Shown: in pieces, positions 1 through 8,478 of the stretch
How positions within the stretch are numbered: the first letter of the stretch is position 1
Layout of the letters: every line of letters starts with the position of its first letter
Assembly (NCBI RefSeq): GCF_018417535.1
Contig: NZ_CP070977.1
Span: forward strand, 310,001-374,000
DNA: 64,000 nucleotides
From: Burkholderia pyrrocinia
GTDB taxonomy: Bacteria; Pseudomonadota; Gammaproteobacteria; Burkholderiales; Burkholderiaceae
Direction: 5' to 3'
Made by a program: the position numbers and the translations under genes
Notes under the pieces: generated by a model
Database searches by the model: none
Told to the model about the DNA's origin: nothing
What the model saw: the letters and a program-made list of their open reading frames with translations, nothing else

Positions 1-1
1 G

Positions 2-355
<354 letters not shown>

Positions 356-383
356 TCGTACCTGTCGTGCATCACGCGCGCAT

Positions 384-427
384 GAGCCCCTGCGCGGCAA
401 TCCCGATTGCCCGCGCAGGGGCTTTTT
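384..427 (+). terminator. Rho-independent terminator after acs
   Basis: A GC-rich stem of about 13 bp (AGCCCCTGCGCGG at 385-397 pairing with CCGCGCAGGGGCT at 411-423) is followed by a T run. It lies about 30 bases after the acs stop and just upstream of the next start. Confidence 0.85.
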
Positions 428-440
428 GCTAAATAACGGC

Positions 441-794
441 ATGACCGTTCCGACCCGTCCGGCGCCTGTCGCGCCGCCGCCCGTTCCCGCGCCGCTCGCG
501 CGTGCCCACGCGCGCTACTGGCGCTTCAACGTCGCGCTGATCGCGGTGCTGATGGCGATCGGCTTCTCGGTGTCGTTCATCGTGCCGTTCTTCGGGCCCG
601 CGCTCGCCGGGGTCCGGTTCGCCGGCTTCAGCCTGCCGTTCTATGTCGGCGCGCAGGGCGCGATTCTCGTGTATCTCGTGCTGATCGTCGTCTACATCGG
701 GCTGATGCAACGCGCGGACCGCACGCTGCGCCGCGCGTACGACGACCATGCGGCGCGCACGGCAATGCGCACGGCGGGCGCTGATTCATGCTGA
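441..794 (+). CDS. DUF4212 small subunit of sodium/solute symporter
   Basis: A 117-residue protein with two strongly hydrophobic segments (about residues 30-52 and 68-92) and an arginine-rich tail. It resembles DUF4212 proteins, which are encoded directly before a VC_2705-type sodium/solute symporter and are thought to be its accessory subunit. Its stop overlaps the symporter start by 7 bases (788-794), implying translational coupling. The ATG at 441 is preferred over a TTG at 426 because the latter lies inside the T tract of the preceding terminator. Family is recognised from size, topology and neighbour; the exact role of the subunit is unknown. Confidence 0.75.
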   Translation: MTVPTRPAPVAPPPVPAPLARAHARYWRFNVALIAVLMAIGFSVSFIVPFFGPALAGVRFAGFSLPFYVGAQGAILVYLVLIVVYIGLMQRADRTLRRAYDDHAARTAMRTAGADSC

Positions 795-2803
795 CGCATC
801 GACTGATACGCGCATACGCGCTCTACACGCTGGGTTTTCTCGGGTTCGTGCTGCTGATGTGGCGGATCGAGCGCGCGACCGGCTCCGGTGTCTGGATCGG
901 CTACGTGTTCCTGTTCGTGCCGATCGCCGTGTACGCGGTGATCGGGCTGCTGTCGCGCACGTCCGATCTCGTCGAGTACTACGTGGCCGGGCGGCGCGTG
1001 CCGTCTGCGTTCAACGGGATGGCGACCGCGGCCGACTGGCTGTCGGCCGCGTCGTTCATCGGCCTGGCCGGATCGCTCTACTCGACCGGCTACGACGCGC
1101 TGGCGTACGTGATGGGCTGGACGGGCGGGTTCTGCCTCGTCGCGTTCCTGCTCGCGCCTTATGTGCGCAAGCTCGCGCGCTACACGATTCCCGACTTTCT
1201 CGGTACGCGCTTCTCGAGCACGGCCGTGCGCGCGCTGGCGGCCGGCGCGGCGATCCTGTGTTCGTTCGTGTATCTGGTCGCGCAGATCCAGGGGATCGGC
1301 TTGATCGCGACGCGCTTCATCGGCGTCGATTTCGCGATCGGGATCTTCTGCGGGCTCGCGGGCATTCTCGTGTGCTCGTTTCTCGGCGGGATGCGCGCAG
1401 TCACGTGGACGCAGGTCGCGCAGTACATCATCCTGATCAGCGCGATCCTGATTCCGGTGTCGCTGATCGCGATGAAGAACGGGCTCGGCCCCGTGCCGCA
1501 GTTCAATTACGGCAAGCTGATGGAGCGTGTCGCGGCGCGCGAGGCGCAGGTGCGCGACGCGGCCGACGAGCAAAAGGTGCGCGACGCGTACCGTCGGCAA
1601 GCCGCGGACATCCAGACGCGGCTCGACCGCTTGCCGGCGTCCTATGCGGACGCGCGCAGGCATCTCGTCGACCAGCTCGCCGACTTGCGGCGCCACAACG
1701 GGCCGCTGCGCGAGATCAGCCAGCGCGAGCGCGAGCTGGCCGACTTCCCGCGCGATCCGGCGGCGGCGCGCGTCGCGTGGACGCAGGCGCGCGACGACAT
1801 GCTTGCGCGCGCGGAGCCGCCCGTGCCGATGCACGAGCCGTTTCCCGCCGCGAGCGACGACGAACGCAAGCCGCGCGAGCGGAATTTCCTCGCGCTGCTG
1901 CTATGCCTGTCGCTCGGCACCGCGAGCCTGCCGCACATCCTGACGCGCTACAACACGACCACGTCGGTCGCGTCGGCGCGGCGCTCGGTCGGCTGGACGC
2001 TGTTCTTCATCGCGCTGTTCTACCTGAGCGTGCCGGTGCTCGCGGTGCTGATCAAGTACGAGATCCTCGCGAACCTCGTCGGGCGGCCGTTCGCCGAATT
2101 GCCTGCGTGGGTCACGCAATGGCATCACTTCGAACCCGATCTGATCAGCGTCGTCGAGGTGATTCGAGACGGCATCGTGCACTGGTCGGAAATCCAGATG
2201 CAGCCGGACATGGTCGTGCTGGCCGCGCCGGAGATCGCGGGGCTGCCATATGTCGTGTCGGGGCTGATCGCGGCCGGTGCGCTTGCCGCCGCGCTGTCGA
2301 CCGCGGACGGGCTGCTGCTGACGATCGCGAACGCGCTGTCGCACGACGTCTATTACTGCATGGTCGCGCCTGACGCGTCGAGCCAGCGGCGCGTGACGAT
2401 CTCGAAGGTGCTGCTGCTCGGTGTCGCGCTGTTCGCGTCGTATGTCGCGTCGCTCAATACGGGGAAGATCCTGTTTCTTGTCGGCGCCGCGTTCTCGCTG
2501 GCGGCATCGAGCTTCTTTCCGGTGCTCGTGCTCGGCGTGTTCTGGAAGCGCACGACGACGCGCGGCGCGATCGCCGGGATGGTGACGGGGCTCGCGGTGT
2601 GCGTGTACTACATCGTGTCGACCTATCCGTACTTCACGCAGTTGACGGGGTTCGCGGGGCGCACGTGGTTCGGGATCGAGCCGATCAGTTCGGGTGTGTT
2701 CGGCGTGCCGGCGGGGTTTGCGGTGGCGATTGCGGTGAGCTTGTGCGATCAGCGGCCGGATGAATATACGCGGGCGCTGGTGGATTACATTCGGCATCCG
2801 TGA
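788..2803 (+). CDS. Sodium/solute symporter (SSS family, VC_2705-type)
   Basis: A 671-residue inner-membrane carrier with the multiple hydrophobic helices of the SSS family. The N-terminal half has the conserved YYVAGRRVPSAFNGMATAADW stretch region (about residues 63-84), typical of acetate/proline-type symporters, and FLGTRF follows. An unusually long hydrophilic insert (about residues 240-365, rich in Arg/Asp and probably coiled coil) splits the membrane core, after which TRYNTT marks the next helix group. This insert is a feature of the subfamily paired with DUF4212 proteins. Substrate is not determined; a short carboxylate such as acetate is plausible given the acs gene just upstream. Confidence 0.85.
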   Translation: MLTHRLIRAYALYTLGFLGFVLLMWRIERATGSGVWIGYVFLFVPIAVYAVIGLLSRTSDLVEYYVAGRRVPSAFNGMATAADWLSAASFIGLAGSLYSTGYDALAYVMGWTGGFCLVAFLLAPYVRKLARYTIPDFLGTRFSSTAVRALAAGAAILCSFVYLVAQIQGIGLIATRFIGVDFAIGIFCGLAGILVCSFLGGMRAVTWTQVAQYIILISAILIPVSLIAMKNGLGPVPQFNYGKLMERVAAREAQVRDAADEQKVRDAYRRQAADIQTRLDRLPASYADARRHLVDQLADLRRHNGPLREISQRERELADFPRDPAAARVAWTQARDDMLARAEPPVPMHEPFPAASDDERKPRERNFLALLLCLSLGTASLPHILTRYNTTTSVASARRSVGWTLFFIALFYLSVPVLAVLIKYEILANLVGRPFAELPAWVTQWHHFEPDLISVVEVIRDGIVHWSEIQMQPDMVVLAAPEIAGLPYVVSGLIAAGALAAALSTADGLLLTIANALSHDVYYCMVAPDASSQRRVTISKVLLLGVALFASYVASLNTGKILFLVGAAFSLAASSFFPVLVLGVFWKRTTTRGAIAGMVTGLAVCVYYIVSTYPYFTQLTGFAGRTWFGIEPISSGVFGVPAGFAVAIAVSLCDQRPDEYTRALVDYIRHP

Positions 2804-2846
2804 CGCGGAAGGCGGGCGGATGCGGGGCGTGTCGGTGCGCCAAAGG

Positions 2847-2883
2847 AAAAGCCCCTTGATTTATCGGGAAATCAAGGGGCTTC
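2847..2883. terminator. Bidirectional terminator between symporter and tRNA-Ser
   Basis: A perfect 12-bp stem (GCCCCTTGATTT at 2851-2862 with AAATCAAGGGGC at 2869-2880) is flanked by A-rich and T-rich sequence. On the minus strand the stem is followed by TTTTCC. It can stop transcription from both the plus-strand symporter and the minus-strand tRNA. Confidence 0.8.
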
Positions 2884-2891
2884 AGGCATTC

Positions 2892-2982
2892 TGGCGGAGA
2901 GAGGGGGATTCGAACCCCCGATAGGCGATTAACCTATACACGCTTTCCAGGCGTGCGACTTAAACCACTCATCCATCTCTCC
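2892..2982 (-). tRNA. tRNA-Ser(GGA)
   Basis: Read on the minus strand the sequence folds as a class II tRNA. The 7-bp acceptor stem is GGAGAGA/TCTCTCC. The anticodon stem-loop GCACGCC-TGGAAA-GCGTG has anticodon GGA, there is a long variable arm, and the T-loop is GTTCGAATC. The discriminator G and CCA end are encoded (2892-2895). Confidence 0.95.
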
Positions 2983-2993
2983 GGAAGACCGAG

Positions 2994-3002
2994 AGTATAG
3001 CA
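2994..3002 (-). promoter_or_regulatory. Extended -10 promoter of tRNA-Ser
   Basis: The minus strand reads TGCTATACT, an extended -10 element (TGn-TATACT) placed so that transcription would start a few bases before the tRNA 5' end at 2982. No good -35 hexamer is visible, as is usual for extended -10 promoters. Confidence 0.5.
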
Positions 3003-3318
3003 AACTCTGACGGCGGCCCGCCACTCCCTTGCACGTCGGTCGGAAATCCGTCGTCATCGACAGCCACACCGACCGCGGATCGCCCTGCGTCAGATACCCG
3101 CCGATCGTCGACGACCGGTACGACTTGTTTGCGACATTACGCACGGTCGCGCGCCTGTACCGACGTTGCACAGCCGCCGAGCGGGCATCGGAATGAATGT
3201 GCGATCATCGACCGTCCGTATTCGTCGCAACAAATCGAGGGTGCCGGTTGCGACCCGCATAGCCGATGGAGACGATGCAATCCGTACGCACCGCTCCCTT
3301 CAGAAGGAACGCCCCGCC
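3003..3318. other. Intergenic stretch between tRNA-Ser and LysE-type gene
   Basis: About 315 bases without a convincing gene. Short open frames exist on both strands, but they lack start sites with ribosome-binding sequence and recognisable products. It should hold the promoter of the LysE-type gene, but I cannot place one confidently. Confidence 0.4.
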
Positions 3319-3948
3319 ATGTCGCTCTCCGCCTTGTTCGCATTTGCCCTGATCCTGTCCGTCGGCGTCGCGACGCCCGGCCCGACGGTGTTGCTCGCGA
3401 TGAGCAACGGGTCGCGGTACGGCTTGCGTCACGCGATGGTCGGCATGCTCGGCGCCGTCACGGCCGATGTCGTGCTCGTCGCCCTGGTCGGGCTCGGCCT
3501 TGGCGTGCTGCTCGACGCGTCGGAAACGGCGTTCGTGACGCTGAAGCTGCTCGGCGCGGCGTGGCTCGCGTATGTCGGCATCCGGATGCTGATGTCCAGC
3601 GGCCGTTCCACTGCAGCGCAGGAGTTCGAGCACGCGACGCCCGATCGCCGGACTGCGTTCCTGAAGAGCTTTTTCGTCGCGATGAGCAACCCGAAGTACT
3701 ACCTGTTCATGTCCGCGCTGCTGCCGCAGTTCGTCGACCGGTCGCACGCGATCGCGCCGCAATACGCGATCCTCGCGGCGACGATCGTCGCGATCGACGT
3801 CATCGGGATGACCGGCTACGCGCTGCTCGGCGTGCATTCGGTGCGCGTATGGAAAGCGGCCGGGGAGAAGTGGCTGAACCGGGTCAGCGGGTCGCTGCTG
3901 CTGATGCTCGCGGGGTATGTCGCGCTGTATCGCAAGACCGCGAACTGA
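3319..3948 (+). CDS. LysE/RhtB family amino acid exporter
   Basis: A 209-residue membrane protein with about six hydrophobic segments. The family signature TPGPTVLLAMSNGSRYG occurs at about residues 20-36, and a conserved second-half motif around MSNPKYYLFM at about residues 120-130. LysE/RhtB proteins export amino acids or their derivatives (lysine, homoserine, threonine, leucine) from the cytoplasm. The start at 3319 fits the family length and is preceded by an AAGGAA sequence (3304-3309). The frame stays open further upstream but that extension is hydrophilic and unlike the family. Substrate cannot be told from sequence. Confidence 0.85.
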   Translation: MSLSALFAFALILSVGVATPGPTVLLAMSNGSRYGLRHAMVGMLGAVTADVVLVALVGLGLGVLLDASETAFVTLKLLGAAWLAYVGIRMLMSSGRSTAAQEFEHATPDRRTAFLKSFFVAMSNPKYYLFMSALLPQFVDRSHAIAPQYAILAATIVAIDVIGMTGYALLGVHSVRVWKAAGEKWLNRVSGSLLLMLAGYVALYRKTAN

Positions 3949-3993
3949 CGCGGCGATGCATCGGGAAAGCGGCACGCCGACACCGGCGCGGCG

Positions 3994-4410
3994 ATGAAAC
4001 CGGTCGATCGCTTTACGCTCGAAACGCACGACGGTCCGTACGAATCGTGGCCGTCACGCACGCATGTGCTCGTGGGCGGCGTGCGCTCCGGTCTCGCCGT
4101 TTCCGGCTACGTGCTGCTGCGCCAGTTCGAGATGCCGGCCGCGTATCTGCTCGTCACCGACTATGACTGCCCGTTCGAGGAAGCCGTCACGTTCACGCTC
4201 GTGTCGAAGGATCCGCTGAAGGTGCGCGCGCAGCGCACGGTCGGCGCGATGTACGCGTCGTGCCATCTGGACGACATCACGTGGTCCGACGACCGGCATT
4301 TCAGCGCAACGTTCGTGGATATCGACGGGCGATGGGATTTCACGATTCGTAACCGATCCGTGCCGTTCATCCTGCCTCGGCTTGGCATGAATCGCGTGCA
4401 GGATCGGTAA
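3994..4410 (+). CDS. Conserved-looking hypothetical protein
   Basis: A 138-residue soluble protein beginning MKPVDRFTLETHDGPYESW. It has alternating hydrophobic pattern suggesting a beta-rich fold and no signal peptide or membrane segment. I do not recognise the family. It follows the LysE-type gene by 45 bases in the same direction and could be co-transcribed with it. The codon usage (G/C at third positions) is like its neighbours, which supports it being real. Confidence 0.55.
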   Translation: MKPVDRFTLETHDGPYESWPSRTHVLVGGVRSGLAVSGYVLLRQFEMPAAYLLVTDYDCPFEEAVTFTLVSKDPLKVRAQRTVGAMYASCHLDDITWSDDRHFSATFVDIDGRWDFTIRNRSVPFILPRLGMNRVQDR

Positions 4411-4763
4411 CGCGCGATCGGCGATCGTGAGTGTCTCGTCCGCGTGTGCGCGGCGCCTGAAATCCGTAAATACCGGCGATTTCATTTTTCTTTCGCATTG
4501 ATCAGACATGTAAGTTTGGATGTGTCCGGATCTTGCGTGGCCAAGGCGCATGGCGGCAGGAGCGGCGACGTCCGTGCATCGCGTTCACACACTTCATTAC
4601 AAAATGAATGGAAATTGAAAGAATTCCGTCCCTTGACGCACTGCACCGTCGCCATTTATTGTCCGTCTGCCGTCCGTGAGAGAGCACGGCGGTAATCGCG
4701 GATGCGCGCCTCGCGCGCACGACAACACGCAGCAAAAAGCAGAAAAGGAAACGTGGTAGCCAC
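4411..4763. other. AT-richer upstream region of the Ter-type cluster
   Basis: About 350 bases with clearly lower GC content than the surroundings. A short plus-strand open frame (4444-4695) has non-coding-like codon use and no ribosome-binding site, so I treat the stretch as the control region of the telA operon. Confidence 0.5.
4633..4662 (+). promoter_or_regulatory. Candidate sigma-70 promoter for the telA operon
   Basis: TTGACG at 4633-4638 is followed after 18 bases by TATTGT (4657-4662), about 100 bases before the TelA start. It lies in the AT-rich stretch. Matched by eye only. Confidence 0.35.
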
Positions 4764-5852
4764 ATGAAGCCGCTATTCGATGACAAGAAATCCGATGCGG
4801 TCAGCGATCGTCCTTCCACCCCGTCTTTGTCACCCGTCGCAGTGCCTGCCGACGCTGTCGTGCCGGCCGTGCAGCCGACGGAGCATGCGCGCCTGATCAC
4901 CGTCGACGAGATCGACCAGCTCGGCGTGGCCCAAAGTACGCGCATCGCCGCCTTCTCCCAGCAGATTCTCGCCAGCGTCCGCGCGTCGGATGCCGACCAG
5001 TTCGGCGACAAGCTCAACGAACTGATTGCAACCGCGAAGGGGCTCGACCCGCGCGGCGCCGACAAGGGCGGGCTGCTCACGCAGGTCACGCGGCTGTTCC
5101 GCTCGACCAAGGAGAAGCTGCTGTCGCAGTACGAGTCCGTGAGCAAGCGGATGGACGCGCTCGTCGTCGAGCTGGAAAACCATGCGCAGCGCCAGAAGGC
5201 CGGCATCGACGAGCTCGAGCGGATGTACAACGACAACTACGCGCTGCACCAAGCGCTCGCGCAGTCGAAGGCGCATGGCGAAACGGCGCTCGCGACGCTG
5301 CGCGCGCATCTCGCGGCCGGCCAGCAGCAGCCGGACGACGCGTTCGGCGCGCAGCGCCTGCTCGACGTGAAGCGCAAGGTCGACGCGCTCGAGAGCAAGC
5401 TCGACGACCTCGACCGCGCGATGCTGATGTCGAAGCAGCTCGCGCCGCAGATCCGGATGGAGCAGGACCAGAAACGCACGCTGACGTCGAAATTCATGAC
5501 GATCAAGACCGTGCTGATCCCCGCGTGGACCAACGCGTTCGCGCTCTACCTCGAGCAGCTCAGCACGAAGCGCGCGGCGGCGCTCGCGAACGCGACGTAC
5601 GACGCGGCCGACGAGGCGATCCGCGCGCAGGCCGACCTGAATCGCCAGAACGCGCAGGAAGTCGCGAAGCTCGGCCAGCGCCCGGTGATCTCGACCGACA
5701 CGTTCGAATATGCGCAGCAGCAGTTGTTCGGCGCGTTCGACGACATCACGCAGATCATCGCCGACGGCAAGCGCCAGCGCGAGCAGGACGCACCGCGCCT
5801 GCGCCAGCTCGAACAGGACCTGATCACCCGATTCGCTCCGAAGCACCATTGA
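4764..5852 (+). CDS. TelA family toxic-anion/stress resistance protein
   Basis: A 362-residue cytosolic protein, largely alpha-helical and with long charged coiled-coil-like stretches (about residues 90-330). It matches the TelA/KlaA family associated with tellurite and other stress resistance. Family hallmarks include the central MDALVVELENHAQRQKAGID region and the SKQLAPQIRMEQDQ region. The start at 4764 follows AGAAAAGGAAACG. It heads a tight co-directional set with a vWA protein 10 bases downstream. Biochemical role is unresolved in the family; neighbours place it in a Ter-type membrane-linked stress complex. Confidence 0.85.
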   Translation: MKPLFDDKKSDAVSDRPSTPSLSPVAVPADAVVPAVQPTEHARLITVDEIDQLGVAQSTRIAAFSQQILASVRASDADQFGDKLNELIATAKGLDPRGADKGGLLTQVTRLFRSTKEKLLSQYESVSKRMDALVVELENHAQRQKAGIDELERMYNDNYALHQALAQSKAHGETALATLRAHLAAGQQQPDDAFGAQRLLDVKRKVDALESKLDDLDRAMLMSKQLAPQIRMEQDQKRTLTSKFMTIKTVLIPAWTNAFALYLEQLSTKRAAALANATYDAADEAIRAQADLNRQNAQEVAKLGQRPVISTDTFEYAQQQLFGAFDDITQIIADGKRQREQDAPRLRQLEQDLITRFAPKHH

Positions 5853-5862
5853 GGAACACCGC

Positions 5863-6609
5863 ATGATTACGCTTGAGAAACGCGCGGCGAAGGTCGCGAT
5901 CGTCCTCGAAAAACGCCAGATCCTGAAGCCGCCCGTCGTGCGCGTCGGCGCGGCGCTCGACATCTCGGGCTCCGCGAAGCCGCTTTACCAGTCGGGCGTG
6001 ATCCAGGAGACGCACGACCGGATCCTCGGCATTGCACTGAAGTTCGACGACAACGGCGAAGTCGACACGTGGACCTTCACCGAAGGCTACGACCGCCTGC
6101 CGACCGCGACGCCGGACAACTACGGCTCGTACATCTCCGACTACGTGCTCGAAGCGCGGATCGACAAGTGGGGCGGCACGCAGTACGCGCCGGTGATGAA
6201 CGACATCGTCGACTTCTTCTTCCGCGCGCCGGAGCCGGCGCCGAAGCGCGAGGAAAAGCGCGGCTTCCTGAGCCGGCTGTTCGGCGGCGCGGACGAAACG
6301 CCCGCGCCGGCCGCATCCGCGCCGGCGAACGGCCATCTGCCCGCATGGGTGCTGTTCGTCACCGACGGCCAGAACCCGAAGAACGACCGCAAGCGCGTGC
6401 GCCAGTTGCTGGCCGAGTCGCAGCACTTCCCGCTGTACTGGTCGCTCGTCGGCGTCGGCGATCCGAGCGAATTCGGCTTCCTCGCGGAAGTCGCGGACGA
6501 GATGCCGAACGTCGGCTTCCTGCATCTCGAATCGCTCGACGTCAGCGACGAACAGATCTACGAGCAGTTGATCACGCAGGAATTCTGCGACTGGGTGCGC
6601 GCGAAGTAA
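5863..6609 (+). CDS. vWA domain protein, TerF-like
   Basis: A 248-residue soluble protein with a von Willebrand factor A fold of the type found in Ter systems. The metal-ion-dependent adhesion motif appears as ALDISGSAKPLY (DxSxS variant, about residues 28-39). A downstream strand pair WVLFVTDGQNPKNDR (about residues 163-177) supplies the other metal-site residues. A Pro/Ala/Glu-rich linker (about residues 123-158) interrupts the domain. The gene begins 10 bases after telA stops, so the two are surely co-expressed. It probably acts as a metal-dependent scaffold for the other Ter proteins (inference from family). Confidence 0.85.
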   Translation: MITLEKRAAKVAIVLEKRQILKPPVVRVGAALDISGSAKPLYQSGVIQETHDRILGIALKFDDNGEVDTWTFTEGYDRLPTATPDNYGSYISDYVLEARIDKWGGTQYAPVMNDIVDFFFRAPEPAPKREEKRGFLSRLFGGADETPAPAASAPANGHLPAWVLFVTDGQNPKNDRKRVRQLLAESQHFPLYWSLVGVGDPSEFGFLAEVADEMPNVGFLHLESLDVSDEQIYEQLITQEFCDWVRAK

Positions 6610-6653
6610 GCGCGGCCCACACGCCCATTTTTCAGAACTCGATTACCCCCATC

Positions 6654-7670
6654 ATGTTGAAAGATTTCAAGATCCCGCTGTCGCTCACGGTGCTCGCGCT
6701 GGTCGCGGCCTATCTCCTCGGCGGCGTGAAGGACATGCTGATCGTCGCGGTCCTGTGTGTGCTCGAAATTTCACTGTCGCTGGACAACGCGGTCGTCAAC
6801 GCATCGGTGCTCAAGAACTGGTCGGAGAAGTGGCGCAACCGCTTCATGGTGTTCGGCCTGCCGGTTGCCGTGTTCGGCATGCGGCTCGTGTTCCCGCTGC
6901 TGATCGTCGCGGTGATCGGCCACATCGGCCTGTGGGACGCGCTGACGCTCGCGGTCGAATCGCCGGAGAAGTACGCGGCGGTGCTGACGTCCGCGCATCA
7001 CGAGGTGTCGGCGTTCGGCGGCGCGTTCCTGCTGATGGTGTTCTTCAAGTTCATGCTCGACACCGAGAAGGACGAGCACTGGATCGGTTTCCTCGAAGGC
7101 CCGATGCGCCATCTCGGCCGCATCACGGCGCTGGAAGTGGCGCTGACGCTCGCGATCGTGATCGTCGCGTCGTTCCATGTGCCGGCGGCCGAGCAGGTCA
7201 GCTTCCTGCTCGCAGGCGCGTTCGGCGTGATCGGTTTCGTGATCGCGCACGGCGTGGGCGACCTGGTCGGCGGCGAGGAGACGGGCACGCGCGTGGTACG
7301 CGAAGGCGTCGCGGGGTTCATGTATCTCGAAGTGCTCGATTCGTCGTTCAGCTTCGACGGCGTGATCGGTGCGTTCGCGCTGTCGAACAACATCTTCCTG
7401 ATCGCGCTCGGTCTCGGCGTCGGCGCGGCCTACATCCGGGAGATGACGCTCGTGCTGCTGAAGAAGGGCACGCTCGCGCAGTACCGCTATCTCGAACACG
7501 GCGCGTTCTGGGCGATCGGTGCGCTCGCAACGATCATGTTCCTCGGCGTGAAGTTCGACGTGCCCGAAGTCGTCACGGGCCTGATCGGCGCGGCGATGAT
7601 CGCCGCGGCCGTGTGGTCGTCGATCGTCGTTCAGCGCAAGGAAGACCGGACTGCGGTGGCGGGCGAATAA
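6654..7670 (+). CDS. DUF475 / TerC-like integral membrane protein
   Basis: A 338-residue multi-pass membrane protein. It contains the TerC-superfamily acidic motif LEISLSLDNAVVNASVLK (about residues 38-55) and a second one in LDSSFSFDGVIGAFALSNN (about residues 225-243). The paired acidic residues in membrane helices are thought to bind or carry a metal ion, recently Mn2+ for TerC relatives. The start at 6654 has no clear Shine-Dalgarno sequence, so expression may depend on coupling to the vWA gene 44 bases upstream. It is likely the membrane anchor of this Ter-type cluster. Confidence 0.85.
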   Translation: MLKDFKIPLSLTVLALVAAYLLGGVKDMLIVAVLCVLEISLSLDNAVVNASVLKNWSEKWRNRFMVFGLPVAVFGMRLVFPLLIVAVIGHIGLWDALTLAVESPEKYAAVLTSAHHEVSAFGGAFLLMVFFKFMLDTEKDEHWIGFLEGPMRHLGRITALEVALTLAIVIVASFHVPAAEQVSFLLAGAFGVIGFVIAHGVGDLVGGEETGTRVVREGVAGFMYLEVLDSSFSFDGVIGAFALSNNIFLIALGLGVGAAYIREMTLVLLKKGTLAQYRYLEHGAFWAIGALATIMFLGVKFDVPEVVTGLIGAAMIAAAVWSSIVVQRKEDRTAVAGE

Positions 7671-7770
7671 CCGCGCGTCAGGCGCGGCACGGAAACCATC
7701 AACGAGGGGCCGCACCGTGCGGCCCGGCATTGCCGCCGGCGCAACGGCGGTTCCAGCAGAAGAGGTTCAG

Positions 7771-8427
7771 ATGATCAATTTGTCGAAAGGCGGTCGCGTC
7801 AACCTGTCGAAGGAAGCGCCCGGCACGCAGAAATTCCGTATCGGTCTCGGTTGGGACGCGAACGCGACGGACACGGGCACGGATTTCGATCTCGACGTGT
7901 CGGTGTTCCTGTGCAAGTACGATGCGCAGACCAATCCGAAGCTGATCTCCGATCAGCACTTCGTGTTCTACAACAGCGAAGTGCGTACGATGGACCGCAA
8001 GGAAACCTTCATCCAGCCGGGCGACGATTTCCCGAAGCGCGGGATGCCGGCCTCGAAGTGCATGGGCGTCGTGCATAGCGGCGACAACCGTACGGGCAGC
8101 GGCGACGGTGACGACGAGGTGATCTTCATCGACGTGACGAAGCTCGCGGCCGATGTCGAGGAAATCTCGGTGGTCGTGACGATCGACCAGGCCGAAGCGC
8201 GCCGCCAGAATTTCGGGCAGGTTCGCAACAGCTACATCCAGATTGCCGACGAGGTGTCGGGCGCGGTGATCGCGAAGTACGCGCTCGAGGAAGACTTCTC
8301 GATGGAGACGTCGGTGCAGGTCGGCAGCTTCTATCGCCGCGACGGCCACTTCATGTTCAAGGCGGTCGGTGCCGGCTACAACCGTGGCCTCGGCGACTTC
8401 GTGCTCGCGTACGGCGGCGCGGTCTGA
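7771..8427 (+). CDS. TerD family stress-response protein
   Basis: A 218-residue protein of the TerD/TerE/CABP family. It shows the typical opening INLSKGGRVNLSKEAP. The Ca2+-binding loops are GWDANATDTGTDFDLDVSVF (about residues 28-47), SGDNRTGSGDGDDEVIFID (about residues 108-126) and an ending rich in aromatic and glycine residues. TerD proteins bind calcium and take part in resistance to tellurite, phage, colicins and oxidative chemicals. The start is chosen at the MINLSK methionine, conserved in the family and preceded by AAGAGG. About 100 bases separate it from the DUF475 gene. Confidence 0.92.
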   Translation: MINLSKGGRVNLSKEAPGTQKFRIGLGWDANATDTGTDFDLDVSVFLCKYDAQTNPKLISDQHFVFYNSEVRTMDRKETFIQPGDDFPKRGMPASKCMGVVHSGDNRTGSGDGDDEVIFIDVTKLAADVEEISVVVTIDQAEARRQNFGQVRNSYIQIADEVSGAVIAKYALEEDFSMETSVQVGSFYRRDGHFMFKAVGAGYNRGLGDFVLAYGGAV

Positions 8428-8478
8428 TTGGCGGCAGCCCGGCGTACGGGAAACCGCCGCGCCGGGCAGGATGCAGCG

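Noticed and set aside
2892..2982. tRNA-Ser considered as an integration site
   Set aside because: No integrase, no duplicated tRNA 3' end and no change in codon use on either side.
4444..4695. 83-codon plus-strand frame before telA
   Set aside because: Codon use is unlike the neighbours, there is no ribosome-binding site, and it overlaps a promoter-like AT-rich region.
4830..5963. A 377-codon minus-strand frame opposite telA
   Set aside because: No family match and shadow-like composition; the TelA frame on the plus strand is clear.
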